Shown here piece after piece: positions 1-13,500 of a stretch of 64,000 nucleotides of DNA. Source of the stretch: Siphonodentalium dalli (Eukaryota; Mollusca; Scaphopoda; Gadilida; Siphonodentaliidae). Made by a program: the position numbers and the translations under genes. Position 1 is the first letter of the stretch. Every line of letters begins with the position of its first letter. Location of the stretch: positions 92,556,707-92,620,706 of the forward strand of contig CP136067.1 of the NCBI GenBank assembly GCA_032622095.1, read 5' to 3'. The notes under the pieces were generated by a model. It saw nothing but the letters and a program-made list of their open reading frames with translations. It had not been told where the DNA came from and made no database searches.

Positions 1-1030
1 TTAGTTAACTGCAATGGGTGTCCTTTTTGTCACGTCCTGTGGCAACCACATGGGCTAGAGGGGTACGGTTTTCGGTTTTTATAGTATAATCGCGGTGGGC
101 CACACTACCGCATCGTTTATTTTGTCTAATCGATCCATAAATATAGAAACTGCAATGGGTGTCCAGTTTGCCACCTCCTGTGTCAACCGCATGGGCCAGA
201 GGGGTGCGCTTTTCGTTCTTTGTAACATAACTTGAGGTGGGCTACTATGCCGCACGTTTTGTCACAATCGGTCCTTGAATGTCGAAACGTCAATGGGTAC
301 CCTTTTTTCCACCTCCGGGTACCTTTTTTGCCACCCACGGGCTAGATGGGTGCGCTTTTCGGTTTTTATAGTATAATTTTTGGTGGGCCACCAACTGCGC
401 CGTTTATTTTGTCAACATTGGTCTATAAATACCGAAACGGCATTAGATATCCGTTTCGCCATCTCCTGTGGCAACAGCTCGGGCTAGAATGGTGTGGTTT
501 TCGGTTTTCCAACATAATTTGAGGTGGGCTACCATACCTCACCGTTTATTTTGACCCAATCGATCCATACATATCGAAACGGCAATGGATGCCCTTTTTG
601 CCACCTCCTGTGGCAGCCGCACGGGAATAGAGGAGGTGTGGTTTTCGGTTTTATAGTATAATTTGGTGCGGGCCACCCAACTGCGCCGTTTATTTTATCA
701 AAATTGGTCCATAAATACCGAAACGGCATTTGATATCCGTTTTGCCATCTTCTGGGCCAACCGCACTGGCTAGATGGATGCGGATTTCGGTTTTTCTAAT
801 ATAAATTGAGGTGGGCTACCATACCGCACCGTTTATTTTGGCACAATCGAGGTGCGGTTTTCGGTTTTTCTATCGTTTAATCTTGACCACATGATTTAAC
901 ACGGGTACCCATGCATTATATAAAAGTGGTATTATAAGAATTGAGTTGATATTCTAATGCCATTCACTATATTTAGCTCAACTTACTTTTGTAAGTTTGA
1001 GCTTTTGCCATGGCTTGGCGTCCGTCATCC

Positions 1031-1092
1031 GTGTGTGCGTGTGTGCGTGTGTGCGTGTGTTCGTGTGTGCGTGTGTGCGTGTGTGCGTGTGT
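1031..1092. repeat. GTGTGC microsatellite, unit A
   Basis: About 62 bp of GTGTGC with one TTCG interruption. Copies lie at 5117-5178, 7522-7583 and 11607-11668 with the same interruption, so it was copied with the units and did not expand independently. Confidence 0.95.
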
Positions 1093-1094
1093 CC

Positions 1095-3315
1095 GTCAAC
1101 AATTTCCTTTGGCGCGGGCTACAGGTCGTACCTTTGGTCTGATCTTTATGAAATTTGTCATGAATGTTGACATTGACATGTAGATGGGAACGAGTCATTT
1201 TGGGGTCATTCGGCCAAAAAAACATGGCCGCTGGTGGCCATTTTGGATTTCAAAATTCAATCCATTGGCGCGGGCTACAGGTCGTGCTGTTCGTCTGATC
1301 ATTATGAAATTTGTCATGGATGTTAATATTGACATGTAGATGGGAACGAGTCATTTTGGGGTCGTTCGGCCAAAAAACATGGCCGCTGGCAGCCATCTTG
1401 GATTTTACTCTCTGCATGACTAAATCCATTGGCGCGGGGCTACAGGTCGTGCTGTTCGTCTGATCATTATGAAATTTGTCATGGATGTTAACAATGACAT
1501 GTAGATGGGAACGAGTGATTTTGGGGTTGTTCGGCCAAAAAACATGGCCGCCAGCAGCCATCATGGATTTTACTCTTTGCATGACTAAATCCTTTGGCGC
1601 GGGCTACAGGTCGTACCTATGGTCTGATCTTTATGAATTTTGTCATGAATGTTGACATTGACATGTAGATGGGAACGAGTCATTTTGGGGTCATTCTGCC
1701 AAAAAAACATAGACGCTGGTGGCCATTTTGGATTTCAAAATGCAATCCATTGGCGCGGGCTACAGGTCGTGCTGTTCGTCTGATCATTATGAAATTTGTC
1801 ATGGATGTTAATATTGACATGTAGATGGGAACGAGTGATTTTGGGGTCGTTCAGCCAAAAAACATGGCCGCCAGCAGCCATCTTGGATTTTACTCTTTGC
1901 ATGACTAAATTCTTTGGCGCGGGCTACAGGTTGTAGCTTTGGTCAGAACTTCATGAAATTTGTCATGGATGTTAACAATGACATGTAGATGGGAACGAGT
2001 CATTTTGGGGTCATTCGGCCAAAAAACATGGCCGCCAGCAACCATCTTGGATTTTACTCTTTGCATGACTAAATCCTTTGGCACGGGTTACAGGTCGTAC
2101 CTTTGGTCTGACCTTTATGAAATTTGTCATGGATATTGATATTGACATGTATATGGGAACGAGTCATTTTGGGGTCATACGGCCAAAAAACATGGCCGCT
2201 GGCAGCCATCTTGGATTTTACTCTTTGCATGACTAAATCCTTTGGCGCAGGCTACAGGTCGTAGTTTTGATCAGAACTTCATGAAATTTGTCATGGATGT
2301 TAACAATGACATGTAGATGGGAACGAGGGATTTTGGGGTCGTTCGGCCGAAAAACATGGCCGCCAGCAGCCATCTTGGATTTTACTATTTGCATGACTAA
2401 ATCGTTGGGTGCGGGCTACAGGTCGTACCTTTGGTCTGATCTTTATGAAATTTGTCATGAATGTTGACATTGACATGTAGATGGGAACGAGTGATTTTGG
2501 GGTCATTCGGCCAAAAAACATGGCCGCTGGCAGCCATCTTGGATTTCAAGATTCAATCCATTGGCGCGGGCTACAGGTCGTACTGTTCGTCTGATCATCA
2601 TGAAATTTGTCATTGATGTTAATAATGACATGTAGATGGGATCGAGTCGTTTTGGGGTCATTCGGTCAAAAACATGGCCGCCAGCAGCCATCTTGGATTT
2701 TACTCTTTGCATGACTAAATCCTTTGGTGTGGGCTACAGGTCGTAGCTTTGGTCAGATGGTCATGAAATTTGTCATGAATTATAACAATGACATTTAGAT
2801 GGGAACGAGTCGTTTTGGGGTCATTCGGTCAGAAAACATGGCCACCAGCATTTTACTCTTTGCATGACTAAATCCTTTGGCGTGGGCTACATGTCATACC
2901 TTTGGTCTGATCTTTATTAAATTTGTCATGGATGTTAACACTGACATGTAGATGGGAACGAGTTGTACCTTTGGTCTAATCTTTATGAAATTTGTCATGA
3001 ATGTTGACATTGACATGTAGATGGGAACGAATCATTGTAGGGTCATTCGGCCAAATAACATGGCTGCCAGCGGCCATCTTGGATTTCAAAATTCAATCCA
3101 TTGGCGCGGTCTACAGGTCGTACTGTTCGTCTGATCATTATGAAATTTGTAGGTCGTAGCTTTGGTCAGATCTTCATAAAATTTGTCATGGATGTTAACA
3201 ATTATACGTAGATGGGAACGAGTCCTTTTGGGGTCAATTGGTAAAAAAAAATGGCCACCAGCAGCCATCTTGTATCTTACTCTTTGCATCACTAAATCCT
3301 TTGGCGCAGGTTAGA
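1095..3315. repeat. ~162-bp minisatellite core, unit A
   Basis: Head-to-tail monomers recognisable by GGCGCGGGCTACAGGTCGT, GAAATTTGTCATG, GACATGTAGATGGGAACGAG and ATGGCCGC...CAGCCATCTTGG. Equivalent blocks lie at 5181-5715, 7586-9800 and 11671-14650. As 162 is divisible by three, minus-strand frames stay open across monomers and give spurious repetitive peptides; none has a convincing start or non-repeat domain. Confidence 0.93.
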
Positions 3316-3373
3316 CATTTCAATTAGCACCTTTCCTATTCCTCCATTTACTGTCAACCATTAAATTATTCCC

Positions 3374-3742
3374 CTACCTAAGTTGAGCTACAGTGTCATT
3401 GACACTTTCATATAACAAACAGTGAATACCATTGTTTTTCACGAGAGCAACTAAACTATCAATTGAAGGATATGTTACATGTATTTGTTCATCTAAATAT
3501 GAATCTTTCGGAACTCGGCTATTATCTGAAGTGCCTTCGGGGAGACTTAAATCCAAACTTATGCGTCTCTCCGTAAAATCTGTCTTATCCACTGTATTCA
3601 AAGGTGATAAAAACATCGATTTGAAGTGACACATTTCACCCAAGTTATGTTGCCGCAGTAGGTGGCAACCAGGATACCCATTGTCGTTTAGGTATTTGTT
3701 GGCCGATTTTGACCAAATAAATGGTGTAGTGGTGTGGCCCAC
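3374..3742 (-). pseudogene. Reverse-transcriptase fragment, DIRS-like (unit A)
   Basis: 122-codon minus-strand frame. The first ~25 residues derive from the inverted minisatellite. The rest reads like the N-terminal RT region of tyrosine-recombinase (DIRS/Ngaro-type) retroelements: SPLNTVDK, then ERRISLDLSLPEG, VPKDSYLDE, VTYPSIDSLVALV and GIHCLLYE. It ends before the catalytic DD motif; the place where an Asp-Arg-Ala-Tyr-Arg-type segment would be expected reads SVNDTVAQLR and a stop. It is therefore a non-catalytic relic carried by the satellite. Family assignment rests on motif memory only. Confidence 0.6.
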
Positions 3743-3930
3743 CGCAAACTATACTACAAAAACTGAAAACCGCACCTCTTCAGCGCGTGTGATTGCCACT
3801 GGAGGTCACAAAAAGGGCACCCAACGCCGTTTCCGTATTTATGGACCGAATGTGATAGCGTGGCCCATCCAACGTTATGTTAGAAAAACCGAAAACCGCA
3901 CCCTTCTAGCCCGTGTTGTTGCCCTAAAAC
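3690..3930 (-). repeat. Inverted arm of the ~140-bp minisatellite (unit A)
   Basis: AAAACCGAAAACCGCACC and TGGACCGAATGTGATAGCGT are reverse complements of the forward repeat at 1-870 (GGTGCGGTTTTCGGTTTTT, AATCGATCCATAAATA). Equivalent inverted arms sit at about 6095-6335 and 10180-10420. Each unit therefore has opposed minisatellite arms around the core. Confidence 0.85.
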
Positions 3931-4085
3931 TGAAACGGCAATGGGTGTCACTTTTACCACCTCATGTGGCAACCACAAGGGATAGAAGGGTGCGGTTTTC
4001 GGTTTGGATAGTATAACTTGGAATGGATCACCCTATCGCACGGTTTATTTGGTCAAAATCTGTCTACATGAATATATACCGAAAT

Positions 4086-6491
4086 TTAGTTAACTGCAAT
4101 GGGTGTCCTTTTTGTCACGTCCTGTGGCAACCACATGGGCTAGAGGGGTACGGTTTTCGGTTTTTATAGTATAATCGCGGTGGGCCACACTACCGCATCG
4201 TTTATTTTGTCTAATCGATCCATAAATATAGAAACTGCAATGGGTGTCCAGTTTGCCACCTCCTGTGTCAACCGCATGGGCCAGAGGGGTGCGCTTTTCG
4301 TTCTTTGTAACATAACTTGAGGTGGGCTACTATGCCGCACGTTTTGTCACAATCGGTCCTTGAATGTCGAAACGTCAATGGGTACCCTTTTTTCCACCTC
4401 CGGGTACCTTTTTTGCCACCCACGGGCTAGATGGGTGCGCTTTTTCGGTTTTTATAGTATAATTTTTGGTGGGCCACCAACTGCGCCGTTTATTTTGTCA
4501 ACATTGGTCTATAAATACCGAAACGGCATTAGATATCCGTTTCGCCATCTCCTGTGGCAACAGCTCGGGCTAGAATGGTGTGGTTTTCGGTTTTCCAACA
4601 TAATTTGAGGTGGGCTACCATACCTCACCGTTTATTTTGACCCAATCGATCCATACATATCGAAACGGCAATGGATGCCCTTTTTGCCACCTCCTGTGGC
4701 AGCCGCACGGGAATAGAGGAGGTGTGGTTTTCGGTTTTATAGTATAATTTGGTGCGGGCCACCCAACTGCGCCGTTTATTTTATCAAAATTGGTCCATAA
4801 ATACCGAAACGGCATTTGATATCCGTTTTGCCATCTTCTGGGCCAACCGCACTGGCTAGATGGATGCGGATTTCGGTTTTTCTAATATAAATTGAGGTGG
4901 GCTACCATACCGCACCGTTTATTTTGGCACAATCGAGGTGCGGTTTTCGGTTTTTCTATCGTTTAATCTTGACCACATGATTTAACACGGGTACCCATGC
5001 ATTATATAAAAGTGGTATTATAAGAATTGAGTTGATATTCTAATGCCATTCACTATATTTAGCTCAACTTACTTTTGTAAGTTTGAGCTTTTGCCATGGC
5101 TTGGCGTCCGTCGTCCGTGTGTGCGTGTGTGCGTGTGTGCGTGTGTTCGTGTGTGCGTGTGTGCGTGTGTGCGTGTGTCCGTCAACAATTTCCTTTGGCG
5201 CGGGCTACAGGTCGTACCTTTGGTCTGATCTTTATGAAATTTGTCATGAATGTTGACATTGACATGTAGATGGGAACGAGTCATTTTGGGGTCATTCGGC
5301 CAAAAAAACATGGCCGCTGGTGGCCATTTTGGATTTCAAAATTCAATCCATTGGCGCGGGCTACAGGTCGTGCTGTTCGTCTGATCATTATGAAATTTGT
5401 CATGAATGTTGACATTGACATGTAGATGGGAACGAATCATTGTAGGGTCATTCGGCCAAATAACATGGCTGCCAGCGGCCATCTTGGATTTCAAAATTCA
5501 ATCCATTGGCGCGGTCTACAGGTCGTACTGTTCGTCTGATCATTATGAAATTTGTAGGTCGTAGCTTTGGTCAGATCTTCATAAAATTTGTCATGGATGT
5601 TAACAATTATACGTAGATGGGAACGAGTCCTTTTGGGGTCAATTGGTAAAAAAAAATGGCCACCAGCAGCCATCTTGTATCTTACTCTTTGCATCACTAA
5701 ATCCTTTGGCGCAGGTTAGACATTTCAATTAGCACCTTTCCTATTCCTCCATTTACTGTCAACCATTAAATTATTCCCCTACCTAAGTTGAGCTACAGTG
5801 TCATTGACACTTTCATATAACAAACAGTGAATACCATTGTTTTTCACGAGAGCAACTAAACTATCAATTGAAGGATATGTTACATGTATTTGTTCATCTA
5901 AATATGAATCTTTCGGAACTCGGCTATTATCTGAAGTGCCTTCGGGGAGACTTAAATCCAAACTTATGCGTCTCTCCGTAAAATCTGTCTTATCCACTGT
6001 ATTCAAAGGTGATAAAAACATCGATTTGAAGTGACACATTTCACCCAAGTTATGTTGCCGCAGTAGGTGGCAACCAGGATACCCATTGTCGTTTAGGTAT
6101 TTGTTGGCCGATTTTGACCAAATAAATGGTGTAGTGGTGTGGCCCACCGCAAACTATACTACAAAAACTGAAAACCGCACCTCTTCAGCGCGTGTGATTG
6201 CCACTGGAGGTCACAAAAAGGGCACCCAACGCCGTTTCCGTATTTATGGACCGAATGTGATAGCGTGGCCCATCCAACGTTATGTTAGAAAAACCGAAAA
6301 CCGCACCCTTCTAGCCCGTGTTGTTGCCCTAAATACTGAAACGGCAATGGGTGTCACTTTTACCACCTCATGTGGCAACCACAAGGGATAGAAGGGTGCG
6401 GTTTTCGGTTTGGATAGTATAACTTGGAATGGATCACCCTATCGCACGGTTTATTTGGTCAAAATCTGTCTACATGAATATATACCGAAAT
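4086..6491. repeat. Macro-repeat unit B (2406 bp, internally deleted)
   Basis: Same plan as unit A but about 1680 bp shorter. The loss lies entirely in the ~162 bp minisatellite core: after the second monomer the sequence jumps near 5400 to what corresponds to about 2997 in unit A. It carries one private extra T near 4440 and shares a CGTCGTCC variant next to the GT tract with unit D, where A and C have CGTCATCC. Confidence 0.93.
5779..6147 (-). pseudogene. Reverse-transcriptase fragment (unit B copy)
   Basis: Translates identically to the unit A copy, although unit B has lost most of its minisatellite core. The relic is thus a fixed part of the repeat unit and not a fresh insertion. Confidence 0.6.
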
Positions 6492-9400
6492 TTAGTTAAC
6501 TGCAATGGGTGTCCTTTTTGTCACGTCCTGTGGCAACCACATGGGCTAGAGGGGTACGGTTTTCGGTTTTTATAGTATAATCGCGGTGGGCCACACTACC
6601 GCATCGTTTATTTTGTCTAATCGATCCATAAATATAGAAACTGCAATGGGTGTCCAGTTTGCCACCTCCTGTGTCAACCGCATGGGCCAGAGGGGTGCGC
6701 TTTTCGTTCTTTGTAACATAACTTGAGGTGGGCTACTATGCCGCACGTTTTGTCACAATCGGTCCTTGAATGTCGAAACGTCAATGGGTACCCTTTTTTC
6801 CACCTCCGGGTACCTTTTTTGCCACCCACGGGCTAGATGGGTGCGCTTTTCGGTTTTTATAGTATAATTTTTGGTGGGCCACCAACTGCGCCGTTTATTT
6901 TGTCAACATTGGTCTATAAATACCGAAACGGCATTAGATATCCGTTTCGCCATCTCCTGTGGCAACAGCTCGGGCTAGAATGGTGTGGTTTTCGGTTTTC
7001 CAACATAATTTGAGGTGGGCTACCATACCTCACCGTTTATTTTGACCCAATCGATCCATACATATCGAAACGGCAATGGATGCCCTTTTTGCCACCTCCT
7101 GTGGCAGCCGCACGGGAATAGAGGAGGTGTGGTTTTCGGTTTTATAGTATAATTTGGTGCGGGCCACCCAACTGCGCCGTTTATTTTATCAAAATTGGTC
7201 CATAAATACCGAAACGGCATTTGATATCCGTTTTGCCATCTTCTGGGCCAACCGCACTGGCTAGATGGATGCGGATTTCGGTTTTTCTAATATAAATTGA
7301 GGTGGGCTACCATACCGCACCGTTTATTTTGGCACAATCGAGGTGCGGTTTTCGGTTTTTCTATCGTTTAATCTTGACCACATGATTTAACACGGGTACC
7401 CATGCATTATATAAAAGTGGTATTATAAGAATTGAGTTGATATTCTAATGCCATTCACTATATTTAGCTCAACTTACTTTTGTAAGTTTGAGCTTTTGCC
7501 ATGGCTTGGCGTCCGTCATCCGTGTGTGCGTGTGTGCGTGTGTGCGTGTGTTCGTGTGTGCGTGTGTGCGTGTGTGCGTGTGTCCGTCAACAATTTCCTT
7601 TGGCGCGGGCTACAGGTCGTACCTTTGGTCTGATCTTTATGAAATTTGTCATGAATGTTGACATTGACATGTAGATGGGAACGAGTCATTTTGGGGTCAT
7701 TCGGCCAAAAAAACATGGCCGCTGGTGGCCATTTTGGATTTCAAAATTCAATCCATTGGCGCGGGCTACAGGTCGTGCTGTTCGTCTGATCATTATGAAA
7801 TTTGTCATGGATGTTAATATTGACATGTAGATGGGAACGAGTCATTTTGGGGTCGTTCGGCCAAAAAACATGGCCGCTGGCAGCCATCTTGGATTTTACT
7901 CTCTGCATGACTAAATCCATTGGCGCGGGCTACAGGTCGTGCTGTTCGTCTGATCATTATGAAATTTGTCATGGATGTTAACAATGACATGTAGATGGGA
8001 ACGAGTGATTTTGGGGTTGTTCGGCCAAAAAACATGGCCGCCAGCAGCCATCATGGATTTTACTCTTTGCATGACTAAATCCTTTGGCGCGGGCTACAGG
8101 TCGTACCTATGGTCTGATCTTTATGAATTTTGTCATGAATGTTGACATTGACATGTAGATGGGAACGAGTCATTTTGGGGTCATTCTGCCAAAAAAACAT
8201 AGCCGCTGGTGGCCATTTTGGATTTCAAAATGCAATCCATTGGCGCGGGCTACAGGTCGTGCTGTTCGTCTGATCATTATGAAATTTGTCATGGATGTTA
8301 ATATTGACATGTAGATGGGAACGAGTGATTTTGGGGTCGTTCAGCCAAAAAACATGGCCGCCAGCAGCCATCTTGGATTTTACTCTTTGCATGACTAAAT
8401 TCTTTGGCGCGGGCTACAGGTTGTAGCTTTGGTCAGAACTTCATGAAATTTGTCATGGATGTTAACAATGACATGTAGATGGGAACGAGTCATTTTGGGG
8501 TCATTCGGCCAAAAAACATGGCCGCCAGCAACCATCTTGGATTTTACTCTTTGCATGACTAAATCCTTTGGCACGGGTTACAGGTCGTACCTTTGGTCTG
8601 ACCTTTATGAAATTTGTCATGGATATTGATATTGACATGTATATGGGAACGAGTCATTTTGGGGTCATACGGCCAAAAAACATGGCCGCTGGCAGCCATC
8701 TTGGATTTTACTCTTTGCATGACTAAATCCTTTGGCGCAGGCTACAGGTCGTAGTTTTGATCAGAACTTCATGAAATTTGTCATGGATGTTAACAATGAC
8801 ATGTAGATGGGAACGAGGGATTTTGGGGTCGTTCGGCCGAAAAACATGGCCGCCAGCAGCCATCTTGGATTTTACTATTTGCATGACTAAATCGTTGGGT
8901 GCGGGCTACAGGTCGTACCTTTGGTCTGATCTTTATGAAATTTGTCATGAATGTTGACATTGACATGTAGATGGGAACGAGTGATTTTGGGGTCATTCGG
9001 CCAAAAAACATGGCCGCTGGCAGCCATCTTGGATTTCAAGATTCAATCCATTGGCGCGGGCTACAGGTCGTACTGTTCGTCTGATCATCATGAAATTTGT
9101 CATTGATGTTAATAATGACATGTAGATGGGATCGAGTCGTTTTGGGGTCATTCGGTCAAAAACATGGCCGCCAGCAGCCATCTTGGATTTTACTCTTTGC
9201 ATGACTAAATCCTTTGGTGTGGGCTACAGGTCGTAGCTTTGGTCAGATGGTCATGAAATTTGTCATGAATTATAACAATGACATTTAGATGGGAACGAGT
9301 CGTTTTGGGGTCATTCGGTCAGAAAACATGGCCACCAGCATTTTACTCTTTGCATGACTAAATCCTTTGGCGTGGGCTACATGTCATACCTTTGGTCTGA

Positions 9401-10576
9401 TCTTTATTAAATTTGTCATGGATGTTAACACTGACATGTAGATGGGAACGAGTTGTACCTTTGGTCTAATCTTTATGAAATTTGTCATGAATGTTGACAT
9501 TGACATGTAGATGGGAACGAATCATTGTAGGGTCATTCGGCCAAATAACATGGCTGCCAGCGGCCATCTTGGATTTCAAAATTCAATCCATTGGCGCGGT
9601 CTACAGGTCGTACTGTTCGTCTGATCATTATGAAATTTGTAGGTCGTAGCTTTGGTCAGATCTTCATAAAATTTGTCATGGATGTTAACAATTATACGTA
9701 GATGGGAACGAGTCCTTTTGGGGTCAATTGGTAAAAAAAAATGGCCACCAGCAGCCATCTTGTATCTTACTCTTTGCATCACTAAATCCTTTGGCGCAGG
9801 TTAGACATTTCAATTAGCACCTTTCCTATTCCTCCATTTACTGTCAACCATTAAATTATTCCCCTACCTAAGTTGAGCTACAGTGTCATTGACACTTTCA
9901 TATAACAAACAGTGAATACCATTGTTTTTCACGAGAGCAACTAAACTATCAATTGAAGGATATGTTACATGTATTTGTTCATCTAAATATGAATCTTTCG
10001 GAACTCGGCTATTATCTGAAGTGCCTTCGGGGAGACTTAAATCCAAACTTATGCGTCTCTCCGTAAAATCTGTCTTATCCACTGTATTCAAAGGTGATAA
10101 AAACATCGATTTGAAGTGACACATTTCACCCAAGTTATGTTGCCGCAGTAGGTGGCAACCAGGATACCCATTGTCGTTTAGGTATTTGTTGGCCGATTTT
10201 GACCAAATAAATGGTGTAGTGGTGTGGCCCACCGCAAACTATACTACAAAAACTGAAAACCGCACCTCTTCAGCGCGTGTGATTGCCACTGGAGGTCACA
10301 AAAAGGGCACCCAACGCCGTTTCCGTATTTATGGACCGAATGTGATAGCGTGGCCCATCCAACGTTATGTTAGAAAAACCGAAAACCGCACCCTTCTAGC
10401 CCGTGTTGTTGCCCTAAATACTGAAACGGCAATGGGTGTCACTTTTACCACCTCATGTGGCAACCACAAGGGATAGAAGGGTGCGGTTTTCGGTTTGGAT
10501 AGTATAACTTGGAATGGATCACCCTATCGCACGGTTTATTTGGTCAAAATCTGTCTACATGAATATATACCGAAAT
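6492..10576. repeat. Macro-repeat unit C (4085 bp)
   Basis: Copy of unit A with only scattered differences (for example ATAGCCGC at 8209 against ATAGACGC at 1709, and GCGGGC against GCGGGGC near 7926/1436). Carries the full minisatellite core and an RT relic at 9864-10232. Confidence 0.95.
9864..10232 (-). pseudogene. Reverse-transcriptase fragment (unit C copy)
   Basis: Translates identically to the copies in units A and B. Unit D keeps only the last ~30 bp of this segment at about 14740-14769. Confidence 0.6.
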
Positions 10577-13500
10577 TTAGTTAACTGCAATGGGTGTCCT
10601 TTTTGTCACGTCCTGTGGCAACCACATGGGCTAGAGGGGTACGGTTTTCGGTTTTTATAGTATAATCGCGGTGGGCCACACTACCGCATCGTTTATTTTG
10701 TCTAATCGATCCATAAATATAGAAACTGCAATGGGTGTCCAGTTTGCCACCTCCTGTGTCAACCGCATGGGCCAGAGGGGTGCGCTTTTCGTTCTTTGTA
10801 ACATAACTTGAGGTGGGCTACTATGCCGCACGTTTTGTCACAATCGGTCCTTGAATGTCGAAACGTCAATGGGTACCCTTTTTTCCACCTCCGGGTACCT
10901 TTTTTGCCACCCACGGGCTAGATGGGTGCGCTTTTCGGTTTTTATAGTATAATTTTTGGTGGGCCACCAACTGCGCCGTTTATTTTGTCAACATTGGTCT
11001 ATAAATACCGAAACGGCATTAGATATCCGTTTCGCCATCTCCTGTGGCAACAGCTCGGGCTAGAATGGTGTGGTTTTCGGTTTTCCAACATAATTTGAGG
11101 TGGGCTACCATACCTCACCGTTTATTTTGACCCAATCGATCCATACATATCGAAACGGCAATGGATGCCCTTTTTGCCACCTCCTGTGGCAGCCGCACGG
11201 GAATAGAGGAGGTGTGGTTTTCGGTTTTATAGTATAATTTGGTGCGGGCCACCCAACTGCGCCGTTTATTTTATCAAAATTGGTCCATAAATACCGAAAC
11301 GGCATTTGATATCCGTTTTGCCATCTTCTGGGCCAACCGCACTGGCTAGATGGATGCGGATTTCGGTTTTTCTAATATAAATTGAGGTGGGCTACCATAC
11401 CGCACCGTTTATTTTGGCACAATCGAGGTGCGGTTTTCGGTTTTTCTATCGTTTAATCTTGACCACATGATTTAACACGGGTACCCATGCATTATATAAA
11501 AGTGGTATTATAAGAATTGAGTTGATATTCTAATGCCATTCACTATATTTAGCTCAACTTACTTTTGTAAGTTTGAGCTTTTGCCATGGCTTGGCGTCCG
11601 TCGTCCGTGTGTGCGTGTGTGCGTGTGTGCGTGTGTTCGTGTGTGCGTGTGTGCGTGTGTGCGTGTGTCCGTCAACAATTTCCTTTGGCGCGGGCTACAG
11701 GTCGTACCTTTGGTCTGATCTTTATGAAATTTGTCATGAATGTTGACATTGACATGTAGATGGGAACGAGTCATTTTGGGGTCATTCGGCCAAAAAAACA
11801 TGGCCGCTGGTGGCCATTTTGGATTTCAAAATTCAATCCATTGGCGCGGGCTACAGGTCGTGCTGTTCGTCTGATCATTATGAAATTTGTCATGGATGTT
11901 AATATTGACATGTAGATGGGAACGAGTCATTTTGGGGTCGTTCGGCCAAAAAACATGGCCGCTGGCAGCCATCTTGGATTTTACTCTTTGCATGACTAAA
12001 TCCTTTGGCGCAGGCTACAGGTCGTAGTTTTGATCAGAACTTCATGAAATTTGTCATGGATGTTAACAATGACATGTAGATGGGAAACGAGTGATTTTGG
12101 GGTTGTTAGGCCAAAAAACATGGCCGCCAGCAGCCATCATGGATTTTACTCTTTGCATGACTAAATCCTTTGGCGCGGGCTACAGGTCGTACCTATGGTC
12201 TGATCTTTATGAATTTTGTCATGAATGTTGACATTGACATGTAGATGGGAACGAGTCATTTTGGGGTCATTCTGCCAAAAAAACATGGCCGCTGGTGGCC
12301 ATTTTGGATTTCAAAATTCAATCCATTGGCGCGGGCTACAGGTCGTGCTGTTCGTCTGATCATTATGAAATTTGTCATGGATGTTAATATTGACATGTAG
12401 ATGGGAACGAGTCATTTTGGGGTCGTTCGGCCAAAAAACATGGCCGCTGGCAGCCATCTTGGATTTTACTCTCTGCATGACTAAATCCTTTGGCGCAGGC
12501 TACAGGTCGTAGTTTTGATCAGAACTTCATGAAATTTGTCATGGATGTTAACAATGACATGTAGATGGGAACGAGTGATTTTGGGGTTGTTCGGCCAAAA
12601 AACATGGCCGCCAGCAGCCATCATGGATTTTACTCTTTGCATGACTAAATCCTTTGGCGCGGGCTACAGGTCGTACCTATGGTCTGATCTTTATGAATTT
12701 TGTCATGAATGTTGACATTGACATGTAGATGGGAACGAGTCATTTTGGGGTCATTCTGCCAAAAAAACATAGCCGCTGGTGGCCATTTTGGATTTCAAAA
12801 TGCAATCCATTGGCGCGGGCTACAGGTCGTGCTGTTCATCTGATCATTATGAAATTTGTCATGGATGTTAATATTGACATGTAGATGGGAACGAGTGATT
12901 TTGGGGTCGTTCAGCCAAAAAACATGGCCGCCAGCAGCCATCTTGGATTTTACTCTTTGCATGACTAAATTCTTTGGCGCGGGCTACAGGTTGTAGCTTT
13001 GGTCAGAACTTCATGAAATTTGTCATGGATGTTAACAATGACATGTAGATGGGAACGAGTCATTTTGGGGTCATTCGGCCAAAAAACATGGCCGCCAGCA
13101 ACCATCTTGGATTTTACTCTTTGCATGACTAAATCCTTTGGCACGGGTTACAGGTCGTACCTTTGGTCTGACCTTTATGAAATTTGTCATGGATATTGAT
13201 ATTGACATGTATATGGGAACGAGTCATTTTGGGGTCATACGGCCAAAATACATGGCCGCTGGCAGCCATCTTGGATTTTACTCTTTGCATGACTAAATCC
13301 TTTGGCGCAGGCTACAGGTCGTAGTTTTGATCAGAACTTCATGAAATTTGTCATGGATGTTAACAATGACATGTAGATGGGAATGATTGATTTTGGGGTT
13401 GTTCGGCCAAAAAACATTGCTGCCAGCAGCCATCATGGATTTTACTCTTTGCATGACTAAATCCTTTGGCGCGGGCTACAGGTCGTACCTATGGTCTGAT

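Larger units (their letters stand above)
1..4085. repeat. Macro-repeat unit A (4085 bp)
   Basis: First of four large tandem units; TTAGTTAACTGCAATGGG at base 1 recurs at 4086, 6492 and 10577. Internal order: ~140-150 bp minisatellite, forward (1-870); GTGTGC tract (1031-1092); ~162 bp minisatellite (1095-3315); reverse-transcriptase relic, minus strand (3374-3742); ~140 bp minisatellite inverted (about 3690-3930), then forward again (3930-4085). Nearly identical to unit C at 6492, so either a young duplication or an assembly effect. Confidence 0.95.

Noticed and set aside
1250-1582. Repetitive minus-strand peptides in the 162-bp array (here 110 codons)
   Set aside because: The monomer length is a multiple of three and the frames drift with every monomer indel; no conserved start, domain or selection signal.
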